A program made the translations under genes and the position numbers. A model generated the notes under the pieces. The model was not told the origin of the DNA. It did no database searches and worked only from the letters and a program-made list of their open reading frames with translations. A stretch of 32,161 nt of DNA from Pseudomonadota bacterium. Its GTDB lineage: Bacteria; Pseudomonadota; Alphaproteobacteria; Rhizobiales; Beijerinckiaceae. Within the stretch, counting starts at the first letter, position 1. Each line of letters opens with the position of its first letter. The stretch covers positions 1 through 32,161 of the forward strand of contig JAEWKH010000162.1 in NCBI GenBank assembly GCA_023386155.1, in the 5' to 3' direction. This document shows, piece after piece, positions 21,706 through 29,816 of this stretch.

Positions 21706-22562
21706 CAGCCAGCGCTGCCGAACCGAAATCCAATTCGACGAGCCGCGGCATTGCGCTTCCCTCCGCGCGTCGCCTGCTGCTCTGGACCGGACTTGCGGTG
21801 CTCATCGCCTGGGTGCTGGTGCCAATCTATCTCGTGGCGCTCGGCGCCTTCGGCGGCAGGCTCGGCGTGTTCCGCTGGCCGAAATCGATCTGGCCCTCGG
21901 ACCTGTCGTTTGCGGCCATGAGCCAGTTCCTCGCCATCGAGGGCGTGTTCAACGCCCTCGTCAACTCGCTCATCGCCGCCGGCCTGACGGTGGTGTTCTC
22001 CATCGCGCTCGGCGCGCCGGCCGGCTATGCGCTGGCCCGCTACACCTTCCGCGGGCAGAACGCCTACCGGCTGCTGGTTCTCCTCACCCGCGCGTTCCCG
22101 CTCGCCATCCTGGCGCTGCCGCTCACCGTGTCGTTCATCCGCCTCGGCCTCTACGACACGCCTTTCGGCGTCTCGCTGATCCACACGGTGCTCGCCCTGC
22201 CCTTCGCGGCGCTCGTCACGCAGAGCCTCTTCATGGGCATCCCGCGCGAATACGAGGAGGCCGCCTGGGTGTTCGGCTGCACGCGCTTCCAGGCCTTCAT
22301 GAAGGTGGTTCTGCCGCTGGCCCTGCCGGGCCTTGCGGCCACCGCCATCTTCGCCTTCGTGATCTCCTGGAACGAGGTGTTTGCCGCCTCGATCCTCACC
22401 GTGCGCGAGCGGACCCTCACCGCCTATCTGCTGCGGATCCTGGCCGAAAGCCCGCTGCATTACCGCTTCGCCGGCGGCTTCATCCTCATCATCCCCTCCG
22501 TGCTCTTCATCTTCGCCGTGAGACGATACCTCTTCGCGGTGTGGGGCATTGCGAGCAAGTAA
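21702..22562 (+). CDS. Sugar ABC transporter permease (MalG/UgpE-like)
   Basis: The partner permease, 286 residues. A polar N-terminal stretch (TASAAEPKSNSTSRG) precedes the first helix (LLLWTGLAVLIAWVLVPIYL). The EAA loop reads EYEEAAWVFGCTRFQAFMKV followed by VLPLALPGL. The protein ends shortly after a final helix (FILIIPSVLFIFAVRRYLF). It overlaps the previous gene by 4 bp and is followed 11 bp later by the ATPase gene. Confidence 0.92.
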   Translation: MTASAAEPKSNSTSRGIALPSARRLLLWTGLAVLIAWVLVPIYLVALGAFGGRLGVFRWPKSIWPSDLSFAAMSQFLAIEGVFNALVNSLIAAGLTVVFSIALGAPAGYALARYTFRGQNAYRLLVLLTRAFPLAILALPLTVSFIRLGLYDTPFGVSLIHTVLALPFAALVTQSLFMGIPREYEEAAWVFGCTRFQAFMKVVLPLALPGLAATAIFAFVISWNEVFAASILTVRERTLTAYLLRILAESPLHYRFAGGFILIIPSVLFIFAVRRYLFAVWGIASK

Positions 22563-22573
22563 CGGATCACCTC

Positions 22574-23623
22574 ATGGCTGACATCGTCATCGACCGCGTC
22601 GTCAAGGAATTCGGTTCCTTCCGCGCCCTGCAGGAAGTCTCGCTCACCGTCAACGACGGCGAGTTCGTGGCGCTCCTCGGACCTTCGGGCTGCGGCAAGA
22701 CCACATTGCTGCGCATCATCGCCGGCCTGGAGACGCAGACCTCCGGCCGCGTCGTCATCGGCGGGCAGGACGTGAGCGACCTTAGCCCACGCAAACGCGG
22801 GCTCGCGATGGTGTTCCAGAACTACGCCGTCTTCCCGCACATGACCGTGTTCGAGAACGTCGCCTTCGGGCTGCGGATGCAGAAGGCGTCGCAGGCCGAC
22901 GTGAAGCGCAAGGTCGAGCGCGCGGCCGCCCTGCTCCACATCGAACCTTACCTCGACCGCTACCCGGCGAAGCTCTCGGGCGGCCAGCGCCAGCGCGTGG
23001 CGGTGGCCCGGGCGCTCGCCGTCGAGCCCGCCGTGCTGCTCATGGACGAGCCGCTCTCCAATCTCGATGCGCTTCTCCGCCTCGAGATGCGCACGGAGCT
23101 GAAAGCCGTTCTGCGCGAGGCCGGGACCACGACGATCTATGTGACGCACGACCAGACCGAGGCCATGGGCCTCGCCGACCGCATCGCCGTGATGTATGGC
23201 GGCAAGATCGACCAGATCGGCTCGCCGCTCGAGATCTACGCCACGCCGGCGACGCGCTTCGTCGGCGGCTTCATCGGCTCGCCGCCCATGAACTTCATCA
23301 AGGTCCGGTGCAGCCAGGGCCAGGCGCGGATCGGCGACGCCGTGCTGCCCTGCCCGACGACGGCCGAGAACCTGGAGCTCGGCCTGCGCGGCGAGGATGC
23401 GGCCCTCAGCCCCAACGGCTCGGGTATTCCCTTCGACGTGCGCGTCGTGGAGCCGATGGGCTCGCACCTGCTCCTGACGGGCTCCATCGACGGCCAGCTC
23501 GCCCGCATCGTCGCGCCACCGACGGCAAAAGTGAATGCTGGCGAGCGCGTGGGCCTGACCGTCGATCCGGCGCGCGTGACCTGGATCGACAGCACCACCG
23601 GACGCGCCCTCGCCCGGGCCTGA
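22574..23623 (+). CDS. Sugar ABC transporter ATPase (MalK/UgpC-like)
   Basis: A 349-residue ATPase that powers the two permeases. Motifs: Walker A GPSGCGKT (36-43), Q-loop MVFQNYAVFPHM, signature LSGGQRQRVAVARAL (from 134), Walker B VLLMDEPLSNLD (155 on) and switch His in YVTHDQTEAM. A C-terminal TOBE region (about 235-349) with GLRGEDAAL and GLTVDPARVTWID is typical of CUT1-type ATPases that serve oligosaccharides or glycosides. ATG 22574 (MADIVIDRVVKEFG) is the family start. Confidence 0.93.
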   Translation: MADIVIDRVVKEFGSFRALQEVSLTVNDGEFVALLGPSGCGKTTLLRIIAGLETQTSGRVVIGGQDVSDLSPRKRGLAMVFQNYAVFPHMTVFENVAFGLRMQKASQADVKRKVERAAALLHIEPYLDRYPAKLSGGQRQRVAVARALAVEPAVLLMDEPLSNLDALLRLEMRTELKAVLREAGTTTIYVTHDQTEAMGLADRIAVMYGGKIDQIGSPLEIYATPATRFVGGFIGSPPMNFIKVRCSQGQARIGDAVLPCPTTAENLELGLRGEDAALSPNGSGIPFDVRVVEPMGSHLLLTGSIDGQLARIVAPPTAKVNAGERVGLTVDPARVTWIDSTTGRALARA

Positions 23624-23644
23624 ATTGCGAAAAGGAATTTGCAG

Positions 23645-24922
23645 ATGACCATGCTTCCGAAGGAAGAGGCCGCGCGCGCCATCCTCGCGCGCAACGACCG
23701 CGGCGGTTATACGGTGCCGACCGACCGGCTCTACCCGTTCCAGTGGAACTGGGATTCCGCCTTCGTCGCCATGGGCTTTGCGATCTTCGACGTGGACCGC
23801 GCCTATCGCGAGCTGGAGCGCCTGGTCGAAGGTCAGTGGGACGACGGCATGATCCCGCACATCGTGTTCCACGCGCCGAGCGACAGCTATTTCCCCGGTC
23901 CGGACGTGTGGGGCACCGGCCACCGCATTCCGACCTCCGGCATCACCCAGCCGCCCGTCTTCGGCATGGCCTTGCGCCATGTGCACGAAGCTGCTGTTGA
24001 GAGCGGCCTGCCCGATGCCGAGACGCGCACGAAGGCGCTGTTCAAGGCCGCCCTGCGCTCCCATCGCTGGTGGCTTTCCGCGCGCGATCCGGAGGGACTC
24101 GGCCTCGTGTCGATCCTGCATCCCTGGGAGAGCGGCAGCGACAACTCGCCCGCCTGGGACGAGGCGCTGGCCCGCGTGCCGACCACCACGACGACCGTCA
24201 TTCGCCGCAAGGACACGGGCCACGTGGACGCCTCCATGCGTCCGCGCGACGAGGATTATCAGCGCTTCATTCATCTCGTCGACACCTACCGCGATTGCGG
24301 CTGGGACCCGAAGCGGCAATGGACGGCCGCTCCCTTCAAGATCGCCGACGTGCAGATGACCGCCATCCTGGCGCGGGCCACCGCCGACCTCATGCACCTG
24401 GCCGAACGCTTCGGAACCGACGAGGAGAAGGCCGAACTCGCGCGCATGCACGGCGCGCTGCTCGATGGTCTCGCCCGCCGCTGGCGGCCGGACCTCGCCC
24501 GCTTCGTGAACCTCGACCTCGTCGCGGGCCGCGACGTCGAGACGCCCACGCAGGCAGGCTTCATTCCGCTCGTCGCGCTCACGCTCGACGAGGCGCAGCG
24601 AAAGGCCATCGTGGCCGAGATCGAGCGCTGGCTCGACGGCATGGTCGTCGGCGTTCCCTCGACGCCCTCCTTCTCGGCATCCTTCGAGCCGAAGCGCTAC
24701 TGGCGCGGCCCGGTCTGGGCCGTGGTCAACTGGCTTATTTCCGATGGCCTGCGCCTGAACGGCGCCGAGGGCCTCGCCCGCCGGATCGAGCAGGGAACCG
24801 TCCGGGCCGTCGAGAGCGCCGGCTTCTGCGAGTATTTCGACCCGACGACGGGCGAGGGCCTGGGAGGAGACACCTTCTCCTGGACGGCCGCGGCCTACAT
24901 GGTGCTCGGCCGACGGGACTGA
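23645..24922 (+). CDS. GH63-like glycoside hydrolase (mannosyl/glucosylglycerate hydrolase type)
   Basis: A cytoplasmic (alpha/alpha)6-barrel glycosidase of 425 residues with no signal peptide. Motifs shared with the MGH1-like GH63 group are FQWNWDSAF (32-40), HPWESGSDNSPAWDEAL (from 159; candidate acid Asp166), KRYWRGPVWAVVNWLI (from 350) and FCEYFDPTTGEGLGG (from 394; candidate base Glu396), then FSWTAAAYM. Characterised relatives hydrolyse mannosylglycerate or glucosylglycerate, compatible solutes made of a sugar and glycerate; others in the clan act on trehalose or oligosaccharides. It is the last gene of the LacI/ABC operon, 21 bp after the ATPase with AAGGA before ATG 23645, so it probably splits the imported glycoside. 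The exact substrate is inference. Confidence 0.85.
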   Translation: MTMLPKEEAARAILARNDRGGYTVPTDRLYPFQWNWDSAFVAMGFAIFDVDRAYRELERLVEGQWDDGMIPHIVFHAPSDSYFPGPDVWGTGHRIPTSGITQPPVFGMALRHVHEAAVESGLPDAETRTKALFKAALRSHRWWLSARDPEGLGLVSILHPWESGSDNSPAWDEALARVPTTTTTVIRRKDTGHVDASMRPRDEDYQRFIHLVDTYRDCGWDPKRQWTAAPFKIADVQMTAILARATADLMHLAERFGTDEEKAELARMHGALLDGLARRWRPDLARFVNLDLVAGRDVETPTQAGFIPLVALTLDEAQRKAIVAEIERWLDGMVVGVPSTPSFSASFEPKRYWRGPVWAVVNWLISDGLRLNGAEGLARRIEQGTVRAVESAGFCEYFDPTTGEGLGGDTFSWTAAAYMVLGRRD

Positions 24923-24951
24923 AACCTATGGGGTTACCAAGATGCAAGTGA

Positions 24952-25119
24952 GCATGGTGGGGCTGGATCGCCCAGGAAGGCTGGTCCTTCTCGCCCATGC
25001 CCCCCGAGAGCCTGGAGCAGACCTGCCGGGTCCGCCGCCTGCTCTCCTCCCGGCCGATGATCGACCTCAAGCGCTATCGCCAGCAATGCGAGGAGCATGA
25101 TGCGAAATTTTGGGGCTAG
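24952..25119 (+). pseudogene. Coding remnant at the edge of the RNA-repair insertion
   Basis: Between stops there is a 55-codon frame that reads like real protein (WIAQEGWSFSPMPPESLEQ, then MIDLKRYRQQCEEHDAKFWG, stop) but has no start codon near its beginning. The only in-frame ATG is at 24997. It looks like the 3' end of a gene whose front was lost. I do not recognise the family. It lies just between the glycosidase and the hen1 promoter, where an insertion junction would be expected. Confidence 0.4.
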
Positions 25120-25123
25120 GCCC

Positions 25124-25169
25124 GTGACCGCCCACCGCAGATAATGATATAAAGTAGCGATTGCTACTT
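25124..25169 (+). promoter_or_regulatory. Promoter and operator-like dyad of the hen1-pnkp operon
   Basis: GTGACC (25124-25129) and TATAAA (25148-25153) form a plausible -35/-10 pair with an 18-base spacer. AAGTAGC-GATT-GCTACTT (25152-25169) is a perfect 7-bp inverted repeat that overlaps the -10 and the expected transcription start, so a protein bound there would block initiation. The hen1 start codon follows 11 bp later. Confidence 0.5.
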
Positions 25170-25180
25170 AGAGTCTCGCT

Positions 25181-26575
25181 GTGTTCCTGTCCGTTTCCAC
25201 CACCCATCATCCTGCAACAGACCTCGGCTTCCTGCTCCACAAGAACCCAGCCCGTGTGCATGGGCTTGAGTTGAGCTTCGGTCAGGCTGTCATGTTCTAC
25301 CCGGAGGCGACGCCGGAACGGTGTGAGTTCGCCATCACCCTCGATATCGATCCCGTCTCTCTGGTTCGGGGGCGCTTGGGCTCCGGGGGCGAGGGCATGC
25401 TTGATCAGTACGTAAACGACCGACCCTATGCGGCCTCGTCGTTCATGAGCGTGGCTCTTGCGCGGGGTATCCGTGAGGCCATGGCCGGGCGCAGCAAGGA
25501 GCGGCAGGCTCTGGCCGAGACGCCGATCCCACTTGAGGCAACCATTGCACCCCTACCCGTGAGAGGAAAAACCGAGCTTGTGGAGCGGCTGTTCAGCCCG
25601 CTTGGTTATAAGGTCGAGATCACGACCTACCCACTCGACCCGGTGCGGGAGGACTGGGGACGTGCCCCATATGTCACCTTGCGCCTCTCAGGCACCGTTA
25701 GGCTCTCCGATCTGCTCACCCATCTCTACGTGCTCATGCCGGTGCTGGATGACCGCAAGCACTACTTCGTCGGCGAAGACGAATTGGAAAAGTTGCTTTC
25801 TCGGGGTGAAGGCTGGCTCCCAAGCCATCCCGAGCGAGACCTCATCGTCTCCCGCTATCTCAAGCGGCGAGGTTATCTGACCAAGAGCGCCCTGGCGCGA
25901 TTGTCTCAAGACGACGAAGAATCCGAAACCCGACTCGATCCGGAGCGGCAGGACGCCGTCGAGGCCGTGATCGAAAAGCCCCTTCGCCTGCACGAGCGAC
26001 GGCTCGACCGGGTGGCTCAGGTGATCGCCGAATCCGGAGCCAAGCGCGTGCTCGATCTGGGATGCGGCGACGGCAAGCTGATCACCCGACTTCTGACCAT
26101 CAAGGGACTTGAAGAGATCGTCGGCGTCGAGGTGTCGAGCATCGAACTCGCCCGCGCGGATGCCCGATTCGCCGAGCTTCCCGACCTCATTAAGCGAAAG
26201 CTGAAGCTGCTTCAGGGCTCGCTGATCTACCGTGACACGCGCCTGCGCGGTTACGATATCGCGGCGGTCGTGGAGGTGATCGAGCATCTGGAACTCGACC
26301 GACTGCCGCATCTGGAACGTGCGCTCTTCGGCGACGCCCGTCCGGCTTCGGTGATCGTCACCACCCCGAACCGGGATTACAACGCTCTGTTCGAGGGCCT
26401 GCCCGCAGGCCAGTTCAGGCACCCCGATCACCGCTTCGAGTGGAGCAGAGCCGAGTTCTCGGCCTGGGCCGAGCGGGTCGCGGCAGAGCACGGTTATTCG
26501 GTCCGCTTCGAGGGCCTTGGGGATGAACATGCCATGCTGGGCGCACCGGGGCAGATGGCGGTCTTTACACGATGA
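25181..26575 (+). CDS. hen1: Bacterial Hen1: RNA 3'-terminal ribose 2'-O-methyltransferase
   Basis: A 464-residue RNA repair methyltransferase. The N-terminal half (about 1-240: LSVSTTHHPATDLGFLLHKN, ELSFGQAVMFYPEATPERCE) is the bacterial Hen1 domain that binds and activates the ligase part of Pnkp. The C-terminal half is a SAM methyltransferase: motif I LDLGCGDG (291-298), VVEVIEHLELDRL with E365, E368 and H369, and FRHPDHRFEWSR with H414/H417, the metal-binding set of Hen1 enzymes. It methylates the 2'-OH at the broken 3' end before ligation, which makes the repaired site resistant to renewed cleavage. It starts with GTG 25181 (family start M-x-L-[ST]-[IV]-STTH) and overlaps pnkp by ATGA. 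Confidence 0.95.
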   Translation: MFLSVSTTHHPATDLGFLLHKNPARVHGLELSFGQAVMFYPEATPERCEFAITLDIDPVSLVRGRLGSGGEGMLDQYVNDRPYAASSFMSVALARGIREAMAGRSKERQALAETPIPLEATIAPLPVRGKTELVERLFSPLGYKVEITTYPLDPVREDWGRAPYVTLRLSGTVRLSDLLTHLYVLMPVLDDRKHYFVGEDELEKLLSRGEGWLPSHPERDLIVSRYLKRRGYLTKSALARLSQDDEESETRLDPERQDAVEAVIEKPLRLHERRLDRVAQVIAESGAKRVLDLGCGDGKLITRLLTIKGLEEIVGVEVSSIELARADARFAELPDLIKRKLKLLQGSLIYRDTRLRGYDIAAVVEVIEHLELDRLPHLERALFGDARPASVIVTTPNRDYNALFEGLPAGQFRHPDHRFEWSRAEFSAWAERVAAEHGYSVRFEGLGDEHAMLGAPGQMAVFTR

Positions 26576-29175
26576 ACACAACCAGCATTTCACCCACGCC
26601 CGTGGCGCGGATCACGGTACCGGAATTCTCCGTCATCCTGCTGATCGGAGCCTCGGGCTCGGGCAAGTCCACGTTTGCTCGAAAGCACTTCAAGCCGACA
26701 GAGATCGTCTCGTCCGACACATGCCGTGGGCTCGTCTCGGACGACGAAAACAGTCATACGGCAACGCCTGATGCTTTCGCTCTTCTTCAAACGATTCTGG
26801 AACTGCGCCTGAAGGGACGCAGGCTCACGGTCGTGGACGCCACCAACGTGCGTTCGGAAGACCGCAAGAAGCTCATCGCCATCGCCAAGCGCTGGCATGC
26901 CCTGGCCGTCGCCATCGTCATCGATCCTGGTGAAGAGGTCTGCCAAGCCCGCAACAAGACCCGACCGGATCGGGACTTCGGCCCTCATGTCGTGCGCAAT
27001 CATATGGCTGCGCTCCGAAAGGGGATGCGAGGATTGCGAGGGGAGGGATTCAGCCATGTCTATCGTCTCTCCTCGGAGGCAGAGATCGATTCGGCTGAAA
27101 TCTTCCGCCAGCGCCTTTGGACGGACCGGCGTGACGAGCGGGGACCCTTTGACATCATCGGCGACGTGCACGGCTGCGCCGACGAATTGGAAAACCTGCT
27201 TTCGAGGCTCGGCTATACCATCGAGCGCGCCACCGGAGAGGCCGGCGAGCCCCGCTACCGCGTGACCCCGCCCGAGGGCCGCAAAGCCGTCTTCGTTGGA
27301 GACCTCGTGGACCGTGGGCCGCGCGTCGCTGATGCCCTACGCCTTGCCATGGATATGGTCGAGGACGGCGTCGCCCTTTGTGTGCTTGGCAACCACGAAG
27401 CCAAGGTCGAGAAATGGCTCGATGGCCGCGATGTGAAGGTTGCTCATGGACTTGATGCAACCATCGCGGACTTGAGCGGGACCTCGAAGGACTTTCGAGC
27501 GAAGGTGAAACGCTTCATCGGCGGCCTCGTCAGCCATTATCTGCTCGATGGCGGCAGGCTCGCTATCGCTCACGCCGGGATCAAGGCCGAGATGCAGGGG
27601 CGCGCCTCGGCTGCCATCCGGAGCTTCTGCCTGTTCGGAGAAACAACGGGTGAGGTGGACGAATATGGACTGCCCGTGCGCCACAGCTGGGCCAGTGAGT
27701 ATCGCGGAGACACGAGAGTCGTTTACGGGCACACGCCCGTGGTCGAGACCGAGTGGCTCAATAATACCCTCTGTATCGATACGGGCTGCGTCTTCGGCGG
27801 CAAGCTGACGGCTCTGCGCTATCCGGAGATGGAGATCGTCTCCGTTCCGGCAGCCCGTGTGTACTCGGAGCCGGTGCGTCCGCTGAGTCCTCCTGCCGCT
27901 GAGTCAAAAGAGATCAATGCGCAGGCCGAGGCCGACGATCTCCTCGATCTCTCCGACGTGTCGGGCAAGCGCATCATCACGACGACGCTCCAGAATTCAG
28001 TGACGATTCGCGAGGAATACACGGCAGCAGCCCTTGAGGTCATGACGCGCTTCGCCATCGATCCGAAGTGGCTGGTCTACCTGCCGCCGACCATGTCCCC
28101 GCCTGAGACTTCGAAGGAAGAGGGCTATCTGGAGCATCCGCGCGAAGCCCTGGCCTTCTATCAGCGTGAGGGCGTGCGCGAGGTGATCGCGCAGGAAAAG
28201 CACATGGGCTCCCGAGCCCTTATGGTGATCTGCCGAGATGAAAAGGTGACTCGCCAGCGCTTCGGGGTGGCCTCGGGCGAGATCGGTGCTGTCTACACCC
28301 GCTCGGGGCGCACCTTCTTCACCGACCCGCGAGAGCGCGATGCTGTTCTCGACCGAACGAGAGGCGCTCTCAACGCAAGCGGCCTCTTCGACGAACTCGG
28401 GACAGACTGGGTTCTGCTCGATGCCGAGATCATGCCGTGGTCGGCAAAGGCTCAGGCCCTGATCACGAGCCAGTATGCTCCCACAGGGGCTGCCGCCCGG
28501 ATTGGGTTGTCCGCTTCAAGAGATGCCCTGAGAAGGGCTGCGAGCCATGGAGTGCCCGTTGAGGCTCTCCTCGCCAAGACAGAGAACCGTCTCGCGCGGG
28601 CCGAAGCCTTCTCCTCGGTTGTACGGGGCTATACATGGCCGGTCGCGAGCGTAGACGACCTTAAGATTGCACCCTTCCATCTGCTCGCCAGCGAGGGGCA
28701 GGTGCACAGCGACAAGTCTCACCCATGGCACATGGCTCAGCTTGCCCGTCTCGCGAAGGTCGATCCTCTCTTCAAGACGACCGCGACCCTGTCAGTGAAC
28801 CTGGAAAGCGAGGCCGGGATAGAAGCCGCCATCCAGTGGTGGCTGGACCTGACGGCCCGTGGCGGCGAGGGCATGGTGATCAAGCCCATCGATTTCATTG
28901 CGAAGGGACGGCGCGGAATCGTGCAACCCGCCATCAAGTGCCGGGGCCGCGAGTATCTGCGGATCATCTATGGTCCGGACTACGACGCGCCCGAGCACCT
29001 GGAGCGGTTGCGCGAGCGGGGCCTCGGGACAAAGCGCTCCATGGCTTTCCGGGAATTCGTCCTCGGAATGGAAGCCCTCGACCGCTTCATCGCCCGTGAG
29101 CCGCTCAGACGCGTCCATGAATGCGTCTTCGGCGTGCTGGCGCTGGAGTCGGAGCCTGTCGATCCAAGGCTTTGA
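26572..29175 (+). CDS. pnkp: Bacterial Pnkp: polynucleotide kinase-phosphatase-ligase
   Basis: An 867-residue three-domain RNA repair enzyme that works with Hen1. The N-terminal kinase has P-loop GASGSGKST (26-34) and VVDATNVRSEDRKK, and adds 5'-phosphate. The central metallophosphatase (about 190-440: GDVHGC 197-202, GDLVDRG 243-249, GNHE 273-276, YGHTPV) removes 2',3'-cyclic phosphate or 3'-phosphate. The C-terminal adenylyltransferase has motif I EKHMGSRA with Lys543, later LLDAEIMPW and GGEGMVIKP, and needs Hen1 to ligate. All three catalytic signatures are intact. Its substrate in other bacteria is RNA cut by ribotoxins, such as tRNA. It ends the operon; a terminator-like hairpin lies about 210 bp downstream. 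Confidence 0.96.
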   Translation: MNTTSISPTPVARITVPEFSVILLIGASGSGKSTFARKHFKPTEIVSSDTCRGLVSDDENSHTATPDAFALLQTILELRLKGRRLTVVDATNVRSEDRKKLIAIAKRWHALAVAIVIDPGEEVCQARNKTRPDRDFGPHVVRNHMAALRKGMRGLRGEGFSHVYRLSSEAEIDSAEIFRQRLWTDRRDERGPFDIIGDVHGCADELENLLSRLGYTIERATGEAGEPRYRVTPPEGRKAVFVGDLVDRGPRVADALRLAMDMVEDGVALCVLGNHEAKVEKWLDGRDVKVAHGLDATIADLSGTSKDFRAKVKRFIGGLVSHYLLDGGRLAIAHAGIKAEMQGRASAAIRSFCLFGETTGEVDEYGLPVRHSWASEYRGDTRVVYGHTPVVETEWLNNTLCIDTGCVFGGKLTALRYPEMEIVSVPAARVYSEPVRPLSPPAAESKEINAQAEADDLLDLSDVSGKRIITTTLQNSVTIREEYTAAALEVMTRFAIDPKWLVYLPPTMSPPETSKEEGYLEHPREALAFYQREGVREVIAQEKHMGSRALMVICRDEKVTRQRFGVASGEIGAVYTRSGRTFFTDPRERDAVLDRTRGALNASGLFDELGTDWVLLDAEIMPWSAKAQALITSQYAPTGAAARIGLSASRDALRRAASHGVPVEALLAKTENRLARAEAFSSVVRGYTWPVASVDDLKIAPFHLLASEGQVHSDKSHPWHMAQLARLAKVDPLFKTTATLSVNLESEAGIEAAIQWWLDLTARGGEGMVIKPIDFIAKGRRGIVQPAIKCRGREYLRIIYGPDYDAPEHLERLRERGLGTKRSMAFREFVLGMEALDRFIAREPLRRVHECVFGVLALESEPVDPRL

Positions 29176-29185
29176 TGGGTGGCGG

Positions 29186-29374
29186 ATGGTCGGGTCAGCA
29201 AAAGCCCGAATCGGTAGTCCCTCGCGGCTGAGGAAAAACAATCTGATCGAGCGCGACGCGAAAGCTAACTTTCATCAAGAGAAGAAGGTCGAGGTTTACG
29301 CGACGTGGGTCAAAGCTGCGGCTAAACTGGATGGCCCCGCCAACAGCCGACGCCGCCGAATCCCTCGGCACTGA
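29186..29374 (+). CDS. Possible small basic protein downstream of pnkp
   Basis: An ATG-started frame of 62 codons begins 11 bp after the pnkp stop. The product is Lys/Arg-rich (for example RKNNLIERDAKANFHQEKK, KVEVYATWVKAAAKLDG) and less biased than typical shadow ORFs. The ribosome site (GGGTGG) is weak and no domain is recognised. It may be a real small protein of the RNA-repair operon or chance. Confidence 0.25.
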   Translation: MVGSAKARIGSPSRLRKNNLIERDAKANFHQEKKVEVYATWVKAAAKLDGPANSRRRRIPRH

Positions 29375-29382
29375 TGTCGATT

Positions 29383-29405
29383 GAGCCGCCTTCGGGCAGC
29401 TTTTC
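29383..29405 (+). terminator. Terminator-like hairpin after the hen1-pnkp operon
   Basis: AGCCGCC-TTCG-GGCAGCT, a 7-bp stem with one mismatch and a stable TTCG tetraloop, is followed by TTTC. It is the standard alphaproteobacterial terminator shape in slightly decayed form. Two further AT-rich hairpins follow at 29461-29480 and 29484-29506 (CTCAAACAC/GTTTTTGAG), which may end the tRNA transcript coming from the other side. Otherwise 29407-29554 holds nothing recognisable. Confidence 0.5.
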
Positions 29406-29554
29406 ATATCGCCAGAAGAACATCTCCTGGACGCAGGAGCCTCGGAAACGAGAACAGATCGGGATGCTTTTTAAGCACCCATCCTCAAACACCCTACGTT
29501 TTTGAGATTATGGTCAAGCTAAGCGCTTGATCCAGCTGTACCGTCTAGGAAAGA

Positions 29555-29639
29555 TGGTGCCCAGGAGAGGACTCGAACCTCCACGGTGTTACCCGCTGCT
29601 ACCTGAAAGCAGTGCGTCTACCAATTCCGCCACCTGGGC
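29555..29639 (-). tRNA. tRNA-Leu, anticodon CAG
   Basis: On the minus strand the acceptor stem GCCCAGG pairs with CCTGGGC, followed by discriminator A and an encoded CCA (29555-29557). The D-arm (GCGGAATTGGTAGACGC), anticodon stem-loop (CTGCT-TTCAGGT-AGCAG, anticodon CAG), a long class II variable arm and the T-arm with GGTTCGAGTCC are all present. Leu identity follows from the anticodon, the long variable arm and the A73 discriminator. Its 3' end points towards the hen1-pnkp block. Confidence 0.97.
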
Positions 29640-29660
29640 ATGCCTCGTCGGCGAGGCTTC

Positions 29661-29688
29661 GTTTAAGGTGCTTCTCAGGGTTCGTCAA
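29661..29688 (-). promoter_or_regulatory. Promoter of tRNA-Leu(CAG)
   Basis: On the minus strand TTGACG (29683-29688), 16 bases and TTAAAC (29661-29666) stand about 22 bp upstream of the mature tRNA 5' end. A GCCTCG-TCGG-CGAGGC hairpin (29642-29657) lies in the short 5' leader, possibly guiding RNase P processing. Confidence 0.5.
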
Positions 29689-29816
29689 TCGCTGAAAATG
29701 CGGCGGATGCGCTTTCTTGCAGTTGCACCCTTCACAGGGGAGCGGCGTTTGACTAGAGACATTTTAAATTTCACACCCAAGCTCCATGCAAGTCCCTCCC
29801 AGGGCAGGAGAGTTTC

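Noticed and set aside
22460..24451. 663-codon minus-strand ORF across the ATPase and glycosidase genes
   Set aside because: The plus strand carries two intact recognisable genes here. The minus frame has no domain and is a by-product of high third-position GC.
24961..24985. GCCCAGGA shared with the tRNA-Leu 3' end, as a possible attachment site
   Set aside because: Only 8 bases match and neighbouring bases diverge, which is within chance for this length. No integrase is present.
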